Shown: piece by piece, positions 16,901 to 26,388 of the stretch | Numbering within the stretch: position 1 is the first letter of the stretch | How the letters are laid out: every line of letters starts with the position of its first letter | Assembly (NCBI GenBank): GCA_016124975.1 | Contig: WGMP01000021.1 | Coordinates: 1 to 64,000, forward strand | Direction: 5' to 3' | Source: Phycisphaera sp. | GTDB taxonomy: Bacteria; Planctomycetota; Phycisphaerae; Phycisphaerales; SM1A02 | DNA: 64,000 nt | The notes under the pieces: generated by a model | Told to the model about the DNA's origin: nothing | Database searches by the model: none | Seen by the model: only the letters and a program-made list of their open reading frames with translations | Position numbers and translations under genes: made by a program

Positions 16901-19012
16901 ATGCCCACCGATCTCAAGAGAGTCCGCAACATCGGCATCTGCGCCCACATCGACGCAGGCAAGACCACCGTGTCCGAGCGCATCCTCTTCTACACAGGCC
17001 GCAACTACAAGATCGGCGAAGTGCACGAAGGCATGGCGACCATGGACTTCCTCCAGGAAGAGCAGGAGCGCGGCATCACGATCCAGTCGGCCGCGACCAC
17101 CTGCCCGTGGCAGAAGGACGGCGTCGACTACAAGATCAACCTGATCGACACCCCGGGCCACGTGGACTTCACCATCGAGGTCGAGCGTTCGCTGCGCGTC
17201 CTCGACGGCGCGTGCGCGGTGTTTGACGGCAAGGAAGGCGTCGAGGCGCAGTCCGAGACCGTGTGGCGCCAGGCCGACCGCTACGGCGTTCCGCGTCTCT
17301 GCTTCATCAACAAGATGGACAAGATGGGCGCCGACTGGGACTTCTCCTTCAACTCGATCCGCTCGCGCCTTGGCGCGAACGGCGTGGCGATCCAGCTCCC
17401 GATCGGCAAGGGCAACGACTTCATCGGCATCATCGACCTCGTCACGATGAAGGCGAACTACTTCTCCGCCGAGGACCAGGGCGCGACCATCACCGAGGGC
17501 GAGATCCCCGCCGAGCTCAAGGACAAGGCCGAGCTCTTCCGCGCGGAACTCATCGAGAAGGCCGCCGAGGTCGACGACGCGCTCATGGAGCAGTACCTCA
17601 CCGACGCCTCGAAGATCACGAACGAGCAGATCAAGGCCGCGCTCCGCAAGGGCACCGTCGAGATCAAGTGCTTCCCCGTCCTCTGCGGCGCGGCGCTCAA
17701 GAACGTCGGCGTCCAGAAGATCCTCGACGCGGCGATCGACTACCTGCCGAACCCGACCGAGCGCCCCGACACGAAGGGCGTCAACCCCGACGACGTCAAC
17801 CAGGCGATGACCCGTCCGCACGACCCGAACGCGCCGTTCTCGGCGCTCGTCTTCAAGGTCGTCAGCGACACCCACGGCGACCTCACCTACATCCGCGTCT
17901 ACTCGGGCAAGCTCGACAAGGGCACGCGCGTCCTCAACCCGGGCAACGGCAAGCGCGAGAACGTGAGCCGCATCTTCGAGATGCACGCGAACGACCGCAA
18001 CGCGCTCGAGGAAGTGGACGCAGGCAACATCGTCGCCGTCATCGGCCTCAAGAGCTCGTACACGGGCGACACCATCTGCGACCCCGATCACCCGATCATC
18101 CTCGAGCGCATGACCTTCCCCGAGCCCGTCATCTCGATGGCGATCGAGCCGATCACCGCGGAAGACAAGAAGAAGCTCGGCGACGCGCTCACGACAATCC
18201 GCCGCGAGGATCCCTCGTTCCGCTCGAACTACAACGACGAGACGGGCGAGACGATCATCGCGGGCATGGGTGAGCTCCACCTCGAGATCATCAAGAACAA
18301 GCTCACGCGCGACATGAAGGTCGGCGTGAACGTCGGCAAGCCGCGCGTCTCGTACCGCGAGACGATCACGGGCTCGGCCGACCAGGTCCGCGGCCTCTTC
18401 AAGAAGCAGTCCGGTGGCCGCGGCCAGTTCGGCGATGCGGTCGTCAGCGTCAGCCCGATCACGCCCGAGGAGGCGGAGGCCGAGGGCCTGAAGTTCAAGG
18501 ACGGCGTCGCGTTCGAGGACAAGATCTCGGGCGGCGTCATCCCCAAGGAGTTCATCCCGTCGGTCGAGTACGGCGTCCGCCAGGCTGCGGCGTCGGGCGT
18601 CCTCGGCGGCTACCCGGTCATCAACGTGCGCGTCCAGCTCGTGTTCGGCTCGTACCACGATGTCGACTCGAACCAGGTCGCGTTCGAGCAGGCGGGCATG
18701 CTCGCCTTCCGTGAGGCGGTCATGAAGGCGCGCCCCGCGCTCCTTGAGCCGATCATGAAGCTCGTGGTCACCACCCCCGACGAGTTCTTCGGCAACGTCT
18801 CGGGCGACATCGCCAGCCGCCGCGGACAGATCGTCGACCAGGAGATGCGTGGCAACGCGCGACTCCTCACCTGCGAAGTGCCGCTGTCGGAGCTCTTCGG
18901 CTACACGACCTCGCTGCGCTCGATGACGCAGGGCCGCGCGACGAGCTCGATGGAGCCGCTGACCTACCGCGTCATGCCTGAGAAGCTCAAGGACTCCGTC
19001 CTCAAGAAGTGA
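16901..19012 (+). CDS. fusA: Elongation factor G
   Basis: EF-G is the GTPase that drives translocation on the ribosome and, with RRF, recycles it. The 703-residue protein is full length: P-loop AHIDAGKTT (about 16-24), switch II DTPGHVDFT, NKMDKMGADW for guanine, then domains II to V. The domain IV tip region includes SGGRGQFGD. AGGAAG lies eight bases before ATG 16901. It is monocistronic, flanked by a strong promoter with a long leader and a strong terminator. It may be one of several EF-G paralogues, as is common in planctomycetes; the MADDS-type motifs that mark spd-like forms were not checked. Confidence 0.97.
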   Translation: MPTDLKRVRNIGICAHIDAGKTTVSERILFYTGRNYKIGEVHEGMATMDFLQEEQERGITIQSAATTCPWQKDGVDYKINLIDTPGHVDFTIEVERSLRVLDGACAVFDGKEGVEAQSETVWRQADRYGVPRLCFINKMDKMGADWDFSFNSIRSRLGANGVAIQLPIGKGNDFIGIIDLVTMKANYFSAEDQGATITEGEIPAELKDKAELFRAELIEKAAEVDDALMEQYLTDASKITNEQIKAALRKGTVEIKCFPVLCGAALKNVGVQKILDAAIDYLPNPTERPDTKGVNPDDVNQAMTRPHDPNAPFSALVFKVVSDTHGDLTYIRVYSGKLDKGTRVLNPGNGKRENVSRIFEMHANDRNALEEVDAGNIVAVIGLKSSYTGDTICDPDHPIILERMTFPEPVISMAIEPITAEDKKKLGDALTTIRREDPSFRSNYNDETGETIIAGMGELHLEIIKNKLTRDMKVGVNVGKPRVSYRETITGSADQVRGLFKKQSGGRGQFGDAVVSVSPITPEEAEAEGLKFKDGVAFEDKISGGVIPKEFIPSVEYGVRQAAASGVLGGYPVINVRVQLVFGSYHDVDSNQVAFEQAGMLAFREAVMKARPALLEPIMKLVVTTPDEFFGNVSGDIASRRGQIVDQEMRGNARLLTCEVPLSELFGYTTSLRSMTQGRATSSMEPLTYRVMPEKLKDSVLKK

Positions 19013-19052
19013 TTCTTCGCGCTCCGCGGAGCGCGTCTCCAGATGCCTGAAC

Positions 19053-19089
19053 CGCGCCGCCGACCCGAGAGGTCGGCGGCGCGCGTTTT
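19053..19089 (+). terminator. Rho-independent terminator of fusA
   Basis: A perfect 13-bp stem (19053-19065 with 19071-19083) and 5-nt loop, followed closely by TTTT. It lies 40 bp after the fusA stop. It also shows that the ORF-track start of the next gene at 19043 is too far upstream. Confidence 0.85.
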
Positions 19090-19171
19090 GGCGGCCGAGC
19101 GAACGGGCGCCGCAAGCCTGCGGCGCGGCGCCGAACCACGGCCCGTGAACTTTGCTTTGAACCCGCCTACC

Positions 19172-21055
19172 ATGGCGCCCTCGATGGCGGACCTTCCTGC
19201 CGAACCGACCGAACTGCAGTCAGACCGTGGCGTCTTCCGCGCTGAGTACGAGCGAGAGCTCGGCACCTGGCTGCGGCGACGGCTCGGTCAGCTGTGCGTC
19301 GTCTACGCGGCCTTTCAGATCCTGTCGATTGCGGGGCTTCTGCTCGCAAGCGCCGTGCTCGAGACGGACGAGGCATCGATCACGCTCCACACGCCCGTCG
19401 GACCGATCGAGGTCAACCCGGGGTTGCAGGGCGGGACGGAGCCCGAGTCGACGGACGCGCCGGTGCCGGCAGACGAGCCTGAGCCGTCGGGCGCCGACGC
19501 CGAGGCTCGATCGGATGCCGCGAACGAGCGGTCGATCGACACGGCGGCGGACGAGCAGGCTGCGCCGAAGGCCGACTCGCGCGGCGATGGAACGGTCGAT
19601 GCAACGGCCGATGCAACGGTCGATGCGCAGGTCGACGCGCAGGGAGATGCGCAAGCCGGAAGCGCCATACAGCCCGCTCCATCCGAGCGGCGTGGGCGTC
19701 TCGCGGAGCCATGGGCGCCGAAGGTGCTGCAGCGGTCGCTGAATCCTGGCGTGGCCGCGATCGAGGCCGCGGAAGAGACCTTCGAGATTCCGCTCTGGGC
19801 ACTCGTCATCGCGGGCATCCCCTCCTTCGGCGTGATCGCGTGGTTTGGCCTCGTCATCAGGCCGAAACTCTTCACGCGCTCGGAGCTCGTCGCCGCGGCG
19901 ACGCGCATGATCCTCGCGCTCGGGCTCCTCAACTTCGGCTTCGAGTGCGCGCTCCTCCTCGCGGAGTCGGATGCGCCCGTCACGCCGCTCCTCTCGATCT
20001 TCTTCTGGCACCTGACGGCGTCGCTCTTCCTGCCGTGGACCTGGCGCGAGTCGCTGAAGCCGATCCTTCCGCTCCTCGCATGCTGGTTCCTGCTGCGGCT
20101 CGGTCTCGCGGCGAGCGACGGCAAGTGGCTTCTCTTCCTTGCGTCCGTGGCGGGGGCGCCGTTCCTCTTCGCGCCCGCCCTCATCCTCTGCTACGCGCGG
20201 CTCCGCTGGCACCAGCGGCGCTTCAAGAGCGGCTTCGTCGGTCGGCGGTTCCTCGCGATGCGGCGCGAGTTCCTGCAGGCGCGCGCCGTGCACGAGTCGC
20301 TCTTCCCGAGTCCGATGGACCTCGAGTGGCTGCGCTTCGACTTCGGCTACAGGCCCGCCGCGGACATCGGCGGCGACTTCATCCACGCGTGGGTCGACGA
20401 GTGGGATCGCTTCCATGTCGTCCTGATCGATGTCACGGGCCACGGCCTCGCGAGCGCGATGAGCGTGGCGCGCATCCACGGCGAGATCGAGCGGCTTCGC
20501 GACGAGCACCCCGAGGACGGACCCGCGCGCATGCTGGCGCGGCTCAATCGCTACTTCCACCGCCTGCTGTCGCGACACAAGCTGTTCGCGACGGGCGTCA
20601 TGCTGACGGTCGACCCGCGCACGGGCGAGGTGCGCTATGCGAACGCGGGGCATCCCCCCGTCTTCATCCGCTCGCGCGGCGGATTGCGCGAGCTCGAGTC
20701 GACGACCTTCCTCCTCGGCGCGGTCGACGGCGATCTCTTCGGCGAGGAGGAGCGATCGGTGCAGCTCGAGGAGGGCGACCGAATCATCCTGTTCACGGAT
20801 GGCGCCTACGACGCGCGCAGCCCCCGCGGCGAGCGCTTCGGGCTCGACAGGCTCCGCGACATCCTCGCGCGGCAGGCGACGCCGCCGAAGTGGCCCGCGT
20901 ATCTCATGCGGCTCATCGAGACCTACGAGGCGGGCATGCCCGAGGACGATCTCCTCATCGCGGAGATCGCGTTCCTGAGACGCCGATCGATCTCGAGCGT
21001 GACGGGCGACGAGCTGCCCGTGTCGCGCAGCGCGGCCGTCGGAGCGCGCGCGTGA
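19172..21055 (+). CDS. Membrane-bound SpoIIE-family (PP2C) serine phosphatase
   Basis: This 627-residue protein is a membrane-anchored regulatory phosphatase. One N-terminal helix (LCVVYAAFQILSIAGLLLAS) precedes an Ala/Asp/Glu-rich stretch with short repeats (ATADATVDAQVDAQGDAQ). About five more hydrophobic helices follow, from WALVIAGIPSFGVIAW to APALILCYAR. The C-terminal 260 residues are a SpoIIE/PP2C domain: AADIGGDFIHAW, VLIDVTGHGLASAMS, YANAGHPPVF, and ILFTDGAYDARS supply the metal-binding aspartates. Such proteins usually reverse anti-anti-sigma phosphorylation. No partner switch is encoded nearby. The start is either ATG 19172 or ATG 19184; neither has a good ribosome site. It overlaps ribD (GTGA). 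Confidence 0.88.
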   Translation: MAPSMADLPAEPTELQSDRGVFRAEYERELGTWLRRRLGQLCVVYAAFQILSIAGLLLASAVLETDEASITLHTPVGPIEVNPGLQGGTEPESTDAPVPADEPEPSGADAEARSDAANERSIDTAADEQAAPKADSRGDGTVDATADATVDAQVDAQGDAQAGSAIQPAPSERRGRLAEPWAPKVLQRSLNPGVAAIEAAEETFEIPLWALVIAGIPSFGVIAWFGLVIRPKLFTRSELVAAATRMILALGLLNFGFECALLLAESDAPVTPLLSIFFWHLTASLFLPWTWRESLKPILPLLACWFLLRLGLAASDGKWLLFLASVAGAPFLFAPALILCYARLRWHQRRFKSGFVGRRFLAMRREFLQARAVHESLFPSPMDLEWLRFDFGYRPAADIGGDFIHAWVDEWDRFHVVLIDVTGHGLASAMSVARIHGEIERLRDEHPEDGPARMLARLNRYFHRLLSRHKLFATGVMLTVDPRTGEVRYANAGHPPVFIRSRGGLRELESTTFLLGAVDGDLFGEEERSVQLEEGDRIILFTDGAYDARSPRGERFGLDRLRDILARQATPPKWPAYLMRLIETYEAGMPEDDLLIAEIAFLRRRSISSVTGDELPVSRSAAVGARA

Positions 21056-22170
21056 CGCCTGCGGAGCTCGACGCGCTCTATCGCCGCGCCGTGCGGGCCG
21101 CCTCGCGCGGATTCGGCGGGGCGGAACCGAACCCCATGGTCGGATGCGTGATCGTCGACGAGGCGGGCGCGATCGTCTCGACGGGCTTCCATCGTCGCTG
21201 CGGCGGGCCACACGCGGAGGTCGACGCGTTGGCCGCAGCGGGCGGGCGCGCGCGCGGTGCCACGGCGATCGTGACGCTCGAGCCCTGCGCCCATCGCGGC
21301 CGCACGGGCCCCTGCGCCGAGGCGCTCGCCGATGCGGGGGTCGCGCGGGTCTACTTCGCGGTGGCCGACCCGAACCCGTCTGCGGCGGGTGGCGCCGCGC
21401 GTCTTCGTGCGCGCGGCGTCGAGGCGGAGCACCGTCCGCATCCGCTCGCGGCGGAGCTGTCGCTTCCGTTCGTCCACCGCGTGCGCACGGGATTGCCGTG
21501 GATCGCGGCCAAGTGGGCGCAGTCGATCGACGGCGCGGTGGCGCTTGCGTCGGGCGAGAGCCAGTGGCTGAGCTGTGCGCGGAGCAGGCGGGCGGTGCAC
21601 CGCGCGCGCGGCCGCGTTGACGCGATCCTCACGGGAATCGGCACGGTCCTCGCGGACGACCCGCAGCTCACCGCGCGCGGCGTGCGTGTGTCGCGGGTGG
21701 CGCGGAGGATCGTCTTCGACCCCGACGCGATGACGCCGACCGAGGCGCGGGTCCTTTCCAAGGACGCGCCGACTGAGATCCTGGTGCGCGCCGACCTCGA
21801 TGCGCGCGGTGCGGCGCGCGCGGAGCGGCTCGCGGCGCGCGGCGCCACGATCCGCGCGCTTGGGCCGCGCGATTCGATGCGCGAGCCGCTGACGGCCCTC
21901 GCGCGCGACGGAGTCTCGACGGTGCTCGTCGAGTCGGGCGGAGGCGTCGTCGGGAGGCTCCTCGCGGAGGATCTCCTCGACGAGGCGTGGGTGTTCGTGG
22001 CACCGCTCGTTGTCGGCGACGAGGCGGCCATTCGCGCGGTGCGTGGCCTCGATCCGACGGCCCTCGCGGGCATCGCGCGCGCGCGGCTCGTCTCGTTGCG
22101 CCGACGCGGCGCGGACGCGCTGCTTCAGTATCGCTGGCGAACGGCCGACGCGGATCCATCGACCTCGTAA
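21052..22170 (+). CDS. ribD: Bifunctional riboflavin deaminase/reductase
   Basis: RibD performs two steps of riboflavin synthesis: deamination of the pyrimidinone, then reduction of the ribosyl chain with NADPH. The N-terminal deaminase shows the zinc site GGPHAEVDAL and TLEPCAHRGRTGPC. The reductase half starts at PWIAAKWAQSIDG, with AILTGIGTVLADDPQLTAR and VLVESGGGVVGRLL. The 372-residue length is normal. The GTG at 21052 overlaps the stop of the phosphatase gene, so translation is coupled although the functions are unrelated. No other rib gene is in the window. Confidence 0.96.
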   Translation: MTPAELDALYRRAVRAASRGFGGAEPNPMVGCVIVDEAGAIVSTGFHRRCGGPHAEVDALAAAGGRARGATAIVTLEPCAHRGRTGPCAEALADAGVARVYFAVADPNPSAAGGAARLRARGVEAEHRPHPLAAELSLPFVHRVRTGLPWIAAKWAQSIDGAVALASGESQWLSCARSRRAVHRARGRVDAILTGIGTVLADDPQLTARGVRVSRVARRIVFDPDAMTPTEARVLSKDAPTEILVRADLDARGAARAERLAARGATIRALGPRDSMREPLTALARDGVSTVLVESGGGVVGRLLAEDLLDEAWVFVAPLVVGDEAAIRAVRGLDPTALAGIARARLVSLRRRGADALLQYRWRTADADPSTS

Positions 22171-22198
22171 GCGCCGTGGTCGCGTCGCGCCTCCGCGC

Positions 22199-23599
22199 TC
22201 ACGGCGCCGCGGGCTTCGGCTTGAAGCCGAGTTCCGCAGGTGAAAGCGGCAGCTCGATCGCCCCGTGCATGCGCAGCACGCCGTCGCCGTTCTCGAAGGC
22301 GACGCCCGCCGCGCCGCTTGGGTCGCTGCGTGTGGCGATACGCACCGTGTCGATCGCCTCGCCCGCGAAACCGCGCAGCGTCACGGTCGCGATCGCGCGG
22401 TCGCTCGGGAACGGCGCCACCTCGATCGCGGACGCGCGCGTCTCACAGAGCGCGGTGAGCAGGCGCTCGACGGTGGCGGCGTCGACGGCGCCGTCGCGGG
22501 TCGATCCATCGGCGTCCGAGCGCCGCGCCGTCCAGCCCGACACCTCGCGCCGCAGCTCGATGCGCTCCGCTCCGCGCACGATCTCAAGCCCGCCGACATC
22601 GGACGCCCGCGCACCCGTTCCCGTCGGGTCGACCAGTCGATCGACGCGCGGCACCATCGCGACGAGCGACTCGGCGGGCACGCGCACGACGGTGCTCGTT
22701 CCCTCGACGAGGCCGAAGCGGTCCTGCGCGCCGATCGAGACCGGGTCGCCGATCAGGAGGCTCGCGGGCACTCCGCCGCTCGTCACGGAGAGTGTCGCCG
22801 CGGGCGGCGCGAGGCCGTAGGCTGCGAGCTCCGCTGGGCGATCGACGATGAAGCCCGCCGAACGCGCGCGACGGAGCGCGTCGACGAGTTCCTCCGCGCG
22901 CTCGCGGTCCGCCCGCGTGCGCACGACGCCGTCGAGGCGATAGCTTCGGCCCTCGCGGCGGAGCACCGTGGCGACGCCCGCCGACGAGAGCTCGACGCGG
23001 TCGACCTCGCCGAGGCCCGCGAAGAGATCGCGGCTGCGGAACTCGCGTGGGTCGCGGTCGAGCACGAAGTCGTGCAGCACGCCGTCGACGACCTCGTAGC
23101 CCGCTGACGGCGTCGCGGGCGCAAGGCGCGCGAAGGCGCGGCCCGCGAGGCTGCGGCGGCCGAGTTCGAAGACCGTGGTGCGCGCGGCCTCTCCCGCGCG
23201 GGCGCGCTCGACGAAGGTGACGCGCGCAAGCGGTGGGTCGAGTCCGACCTCCGCGAGCCCCTGCCCTTCGCCTTCGCCTGCGCCAGGCGCGGCCGCCGCC
23301 ACGCTCCGCACGCTCTCGAGCTTGAGCGCGCGCACGGCGAGCTGTCGCACGCTCCATCCATCCGCCGCATGCACGACGGGCTCCGTCTGCCACCAGAGCT
23401 CGCCGCGACGCTCGAAGCGGTGGCGCACGCCCTCGCGCTCGACGACGACCTCCGCGAGGTTCTCTGGGTCGAGCGCACCAGTCGAGAGCAGCGCGGTGCG
23501 CGCGCGCGTCGCCTCGGTCGACTCGCGCGGCGCCTTCCACGCCAGGACCCCGAACGCGACCGCGAGAATGAGCGCGATGGGAAGCCGCATGTGCCTCAT
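22199..23599 (-). CDS. DUF4340 protein, accessory to the Gld-type ABC exporter
   Basis: The 466-residue protein starts with a single membrane anchor (LPIALILAVAFGVLAW) and is otherwise extracytoplasmic. Repeating pairs of WRL-like units and the block LVDALRRARSAGFIVDRPAELAAYGL match DUF4340, whose members usually follow GldG-type genes. It is the last gene of a three-gene operon; its ATG overlaps the stop of the permease/GldG gene (ATGA). The molecular role is not known. By context it is a periplasmic partner of the exporter. Confidence 0.85.
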   Translation of the reverse strand: MRHMRLPIALILAVAFGVLAWKAPRESTEATRARTALLSTGALDPENLAEVVVEREGVRHRFERRGELWWQTEPVVHAADGWSVRQLAVRALKLESVRSVAAAAPGAGEGEGQGLAEVGLDPPLARVTFVERARAGEAARTTVFELGRRSLAGRAFARLAPATPSAGYEVVDGVLHDFVLDRDPREFRSRDLFAGLGEVDRVELSSAGVATVLRREGRSYRLDGVVRTRADRERAEELVDALRRARSAGFIVDRPAELAAYGLAPPAATLSVTSGGVPASLLIGDPVSIGAQDRFGLVEGTSTVVRVPAESLVAMVPRVDRLVDPTGTGARASDVGGLEIVRGAERIELRREVSGWTARRSDADGSTRDGAVDAATVERLLTALCETRASAIEVAPFPSDRAIATVTLRGFAGEAIDTVRIATRSDPSGAAGVAFENGDGVLRMHGAIELPLSPAELGFKPKPAAP

Positions 23600-26388
23600 G
23601 CGCGCATCCTCCTTCGCCCGACGAACGCCGCGCCAACTGCGAGCGGCGCAAGCGCAAGCACTCCGCCGAAGCCAAACGCCCACGCGCTGCGCGCGCCGTC
23701 GCCGAGCGACTCGATGCGCGGGACCTCTCGTCCGCTCAGGCCGCCGTCGAGGAGATCCTCGCGACCGGAAAGCCACGCGACCGACGCGAGCAGGAGTTCA
23801 CGGTTTCCAGGGTTGACAAGCGCCGTGCGTCCGCCGCCGAGGTCGTCCGACAGATCGGCGACGCTCGTCAGGAGCCATCCGCCGCTCGCGACGACGGCCA
23901 CGCGGTGCAGCGCTCCTTCGAAGGGCCGCTCGGCCAGCACCGCGACGGGCAGCGCGCGGTCGAAGCGCTTCGAGGCGGGCACCTCGCGCACGCCGTCGCC
24001 ATCGCCGCGCCAGTCGTCGGCGAGCCACCGCGACGACGAGGGCTCGATCGAGACCGCTGTCTCGACACGCACGCCCTGCGGCAGCGCGTCGGCGATCTTC
24101 ACAGACATCGGCTGGTTGAGAAGGATCGCCCTCCCCCGCACGCGCGACGCGACAGGCGACGAACCTGCGGGCCTATCGATCAGCTGCCACGGGCGCACCT
24201 CGGGAGTGCCATCGGGCTTCGCGGCGAGTTCAAGCACCACGCGCGCGGCATCGACCTCGACGCCGAACGGCGCCAGGACGCCGCTCCACGGGTCGGGCTG
24301 CCCGAGCAGCGAGAGCAGGCTTCGGCCCGCCGTGAGGAGGATCGGCGCACCATCGCGCACAAGCCCCTCCACCTCGCGGACGAGGAGCTTCTCGTCGCGC
24401 GAGAGGTCGAGCTGCGCGCGGCGAAGCGCGGGCAGCACCACGAAGACCTGCGTCTTTCCCGCGGCGGCCGTCGGGCGCTCGCCGCGGCCGGGCGTCCACT
24501 CGCGCACGCCGTAGCCCGCGCTGCGGAGCGCGTCGGCGACGGCGACGAGGTCGGAGTGGTCTTGCTTCGGCCGCAGGAGCGACTCGCGCTCGCTGTGGAC
24601 GAAGACGACCTCGGGCATCGTGCCGCCTGCGATGCTGCGCACGGCGCCAGAGAGGACTTCCTCGCCGCGGAAGCTCCAGCTGTAGCTGATCCGATCGGCG
24701 CCCTGCGCGGCCGCCGCACGCGGGAAGATCCGCCACGCGGGCACGACCGCGAGACGCCCGCCGCCAGAGACGACCGCAGCCTCGCCGCGCACGAGCTCGC
24801 GCCCGAGCGCGTCGAGCTCGAACGCAGGAAGCGCCTCGAGTTCCTGGCGCGCGGCCTGCATGCGCGCGGAGAAGTCTTCGTAGCGGTCGATGCGCGAGGC
24901 GACGATCTGGCGCACCGTCGCAGGAACACCCGCCTGCGTGCGCCACTCCGAGAAGAGCGTCGCGGCCGACGCGAGCTGGTCGCCCCACACGCGGAACCCG
25001 CGCGCGAGCGAACTGCGCGCCCCCTCGAGGTCGGGAAGCGGCCGCGTGGCGCTCGTGCGCGTCATCTCCTCCACTTCGCCGCGGAACTGACCGCCGTCGG
25101 TCGCGACCTGCGCGAAGAGCGCAGCGACCTGCTCGAGCGTGCGCCGCACGGGGCTCTCGGGCGGCAGCTGCTGTGCGGCCGCGCGAAGCCCTGCAGGTTC
25201 GCCCGCGCTCTCGACGCGGAAGGCGTCGAAGACGGCGAGCGCGCGCGCGATCGCAGCCTCGCTCGACGCAAGCTCGGAAGAGCGGCCCGCGACGAGTTCG
25301 CCGAGCGAGCGGTCGAACTCCCCCGCCTGCGCGGGGTCGCCCGGGTCGATGCGCCGCGCGTCGATCGCCGGGTTCGCCTCGCGGAAGCGGCGCAGGACCT
25401 CGTCGATCTGCCGAAGGACGGCCGGGTCTGCCGCGCTCGCGTCGACGAAGAGAAGCACCTTCCACGGGCCCTCGAGCCCGCGCAGGAGTTCCTCTGTCGA
25501 GGGCGCGAGGCTGTAGGCGCGCGTCTTGGTGGCGTCGGCCTCGATGCGCAGCGCGCCCTGCGAGAGGAAGGCGACCGCGGCCGAGAGGCATGCGATGGTC
25601 GCGAGCGTGAACGAGACCGCCTCCGCCCGCGCGGCGAAGCGCCCGATCGCCGTGCGTCCGCCGCGGCCGCGCACGCGCTCGAGCGAGACGGCCGCCGCGA
25701 CGAGCCCAGCGAGCGCGAGCGCCACGAAGTAGGCGACCGACGCGCTGTCGAAGAGCCCGAGCGAGAAGCCCTCGAGCCTGCGCAACGGATCCGCGGCGGC
25801 CGCGATCGGAGCCCACTCGAGCGGAAGCACCCCGACGAGGAGCCGCGAACCCGCGACGAGCGCAAGCCACAGGAAGAACGCGCCGAGGAACGCCACCGTC
25901 TGGCTCGCGGTCAGCGTCGAGACCGCGATGCCCACCGACGCCGCCGCAAAGCCTGCGAGGAAGAGCCCGAGGAGGCCGCAGGCGATCTCGCCGTAGTCGG
26001 GGCTCGCATGGAGCTCGAGCGGAATCGCAAGGAGCGCGGTCGGCACCAGGCTCGCCGCGACGAGCGCCGCGCAGGCGATGGCCTTTCCCGCCACCATCTC
26101 GGTCGTCGAGAGCGGGCTTGCGAAGAGCGTCTCCCAGGTCTTGACGCGGAACTCCTCGCTGAAAGCGCGCATCGAGATCGCGGGCGCCGTTGCAAGCAGC
26201 GCCCACCCCGCGGCGAGGATCGCCGCGCGGAGCGTCGCGGGCTGCCCCTCCTCGAACGACGCCGAGAAGAACGCGACCGACGCGACGATGCCCGCGATCG
26301 CGAGCACGATCCACGCGGTCGGCGAGGCGAACGCGCTGCGGATCTCGCGCGACGCGACCGAGGAGATGCGGCGGATCGACGCCGTCAT
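23596..26388 (-). CDS. ABC-2 permease fused to GldG-type auxiliary domain
   Basis: This 930-residue protein joins two parts that are often separate genes. Residues about 1-245 are an ABC-2 permease (GldF-like) with six helices; the opening REIRSAFASPTAWIVLAIAG and EFRVKTWETLFASPLS are typical. Residues about 255-930 are a GldG/ABC_transp_aux domain: a helix, then a large extracytoplasmic part with RAYSLAPSTEELLRGLEGPW. A Ser/Arg loop and a closing C-terminal helix (AFGFGGVLALAPLAVGAAFV) follow. In Bacteroidetes GldAFG serves gliding, but such exporters are widespread with unknown substrates. The start overlaps the stop of the ATPase gene, and the stop overlaps the next start. Confidence 0.88.
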   Translation of the reverse strand: MTASIRRISSVASREIRSAFASPTAWIVLAIAGIVASVAFFSASFEEGQPATLRAAILAAGWALLATAPAISMRAFSEEFRVKTWETLFASPLSTTEMVAGKAIACAALVAASLVPTALLAIPLELHASPDYGEIACGLLGLFLAGFAAASVGIAVSTLTASQTVAFLGAFFLWLALVAGSRLLVGVLPLEWAPIAAAADPLRRLEGFSLGLFDSASVAYFVALALAGLVAAAVSLERVRGRGGRTAIGRFAARAEAVSFTLATIACLSAAVAFLSQGALRIEADATKTRAYSLAPSTEELLRGLEGPWKVLLFVDASAADPAVLRQIDEVLRRFREANPAIDARRIDPGDPAQAGEFDRSLGELVAGRSSELASSEAAIARALAVFDAFRVESAGEPAGLRAAAQQLPPESPVRRTLEQVAALFAQVATDGGQFRGEVEEMTRTSATRPLPDLEGARSSLARGFRVWGDQLASAATLFSEWRTQAGVPATVRQIVASRIDRYEDFSARMQAARQELEALPAFELDALGRELVRGEAAVVSGGGRLAVVPAWRIFPRAAAAQGADRISYSWSFRGEEVLSGAVRSIAGGTMPEVVFVHSERESLLRPKQDHSDLVAVADALRSAGYGVREWTPGRGERPTAAAGKTQVFVVLPALRRAQLDLSRDEKLLVREVEGLVRDGAPILLTAGRSLLSLLGQPDPWSGVLAPFGVEVDAARVVLELAAKPDGTPEVRPWQLIDRPAGSSPVASRVRGRAILLNQPMSVKIADALPQGVRVETAVSIEPSSSRWLADDWRGDGDGVREVPASKRFDRALPVAVLAERPFEGALHRVAVVASGGWLLTSVADLSDDLGGGRTALVNPGNRELLLASVAWLSGREDLLDGGLSGREVPRIESLGDGARSAWAFGFGGVLALAPLAVGAAFVGRRRMRA

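Noticed and set aside
19043-19171. ORF-track start of the SpoIIE-type phosphatase
   Set aside because: The first codons lie inside the fusA terminator stem.
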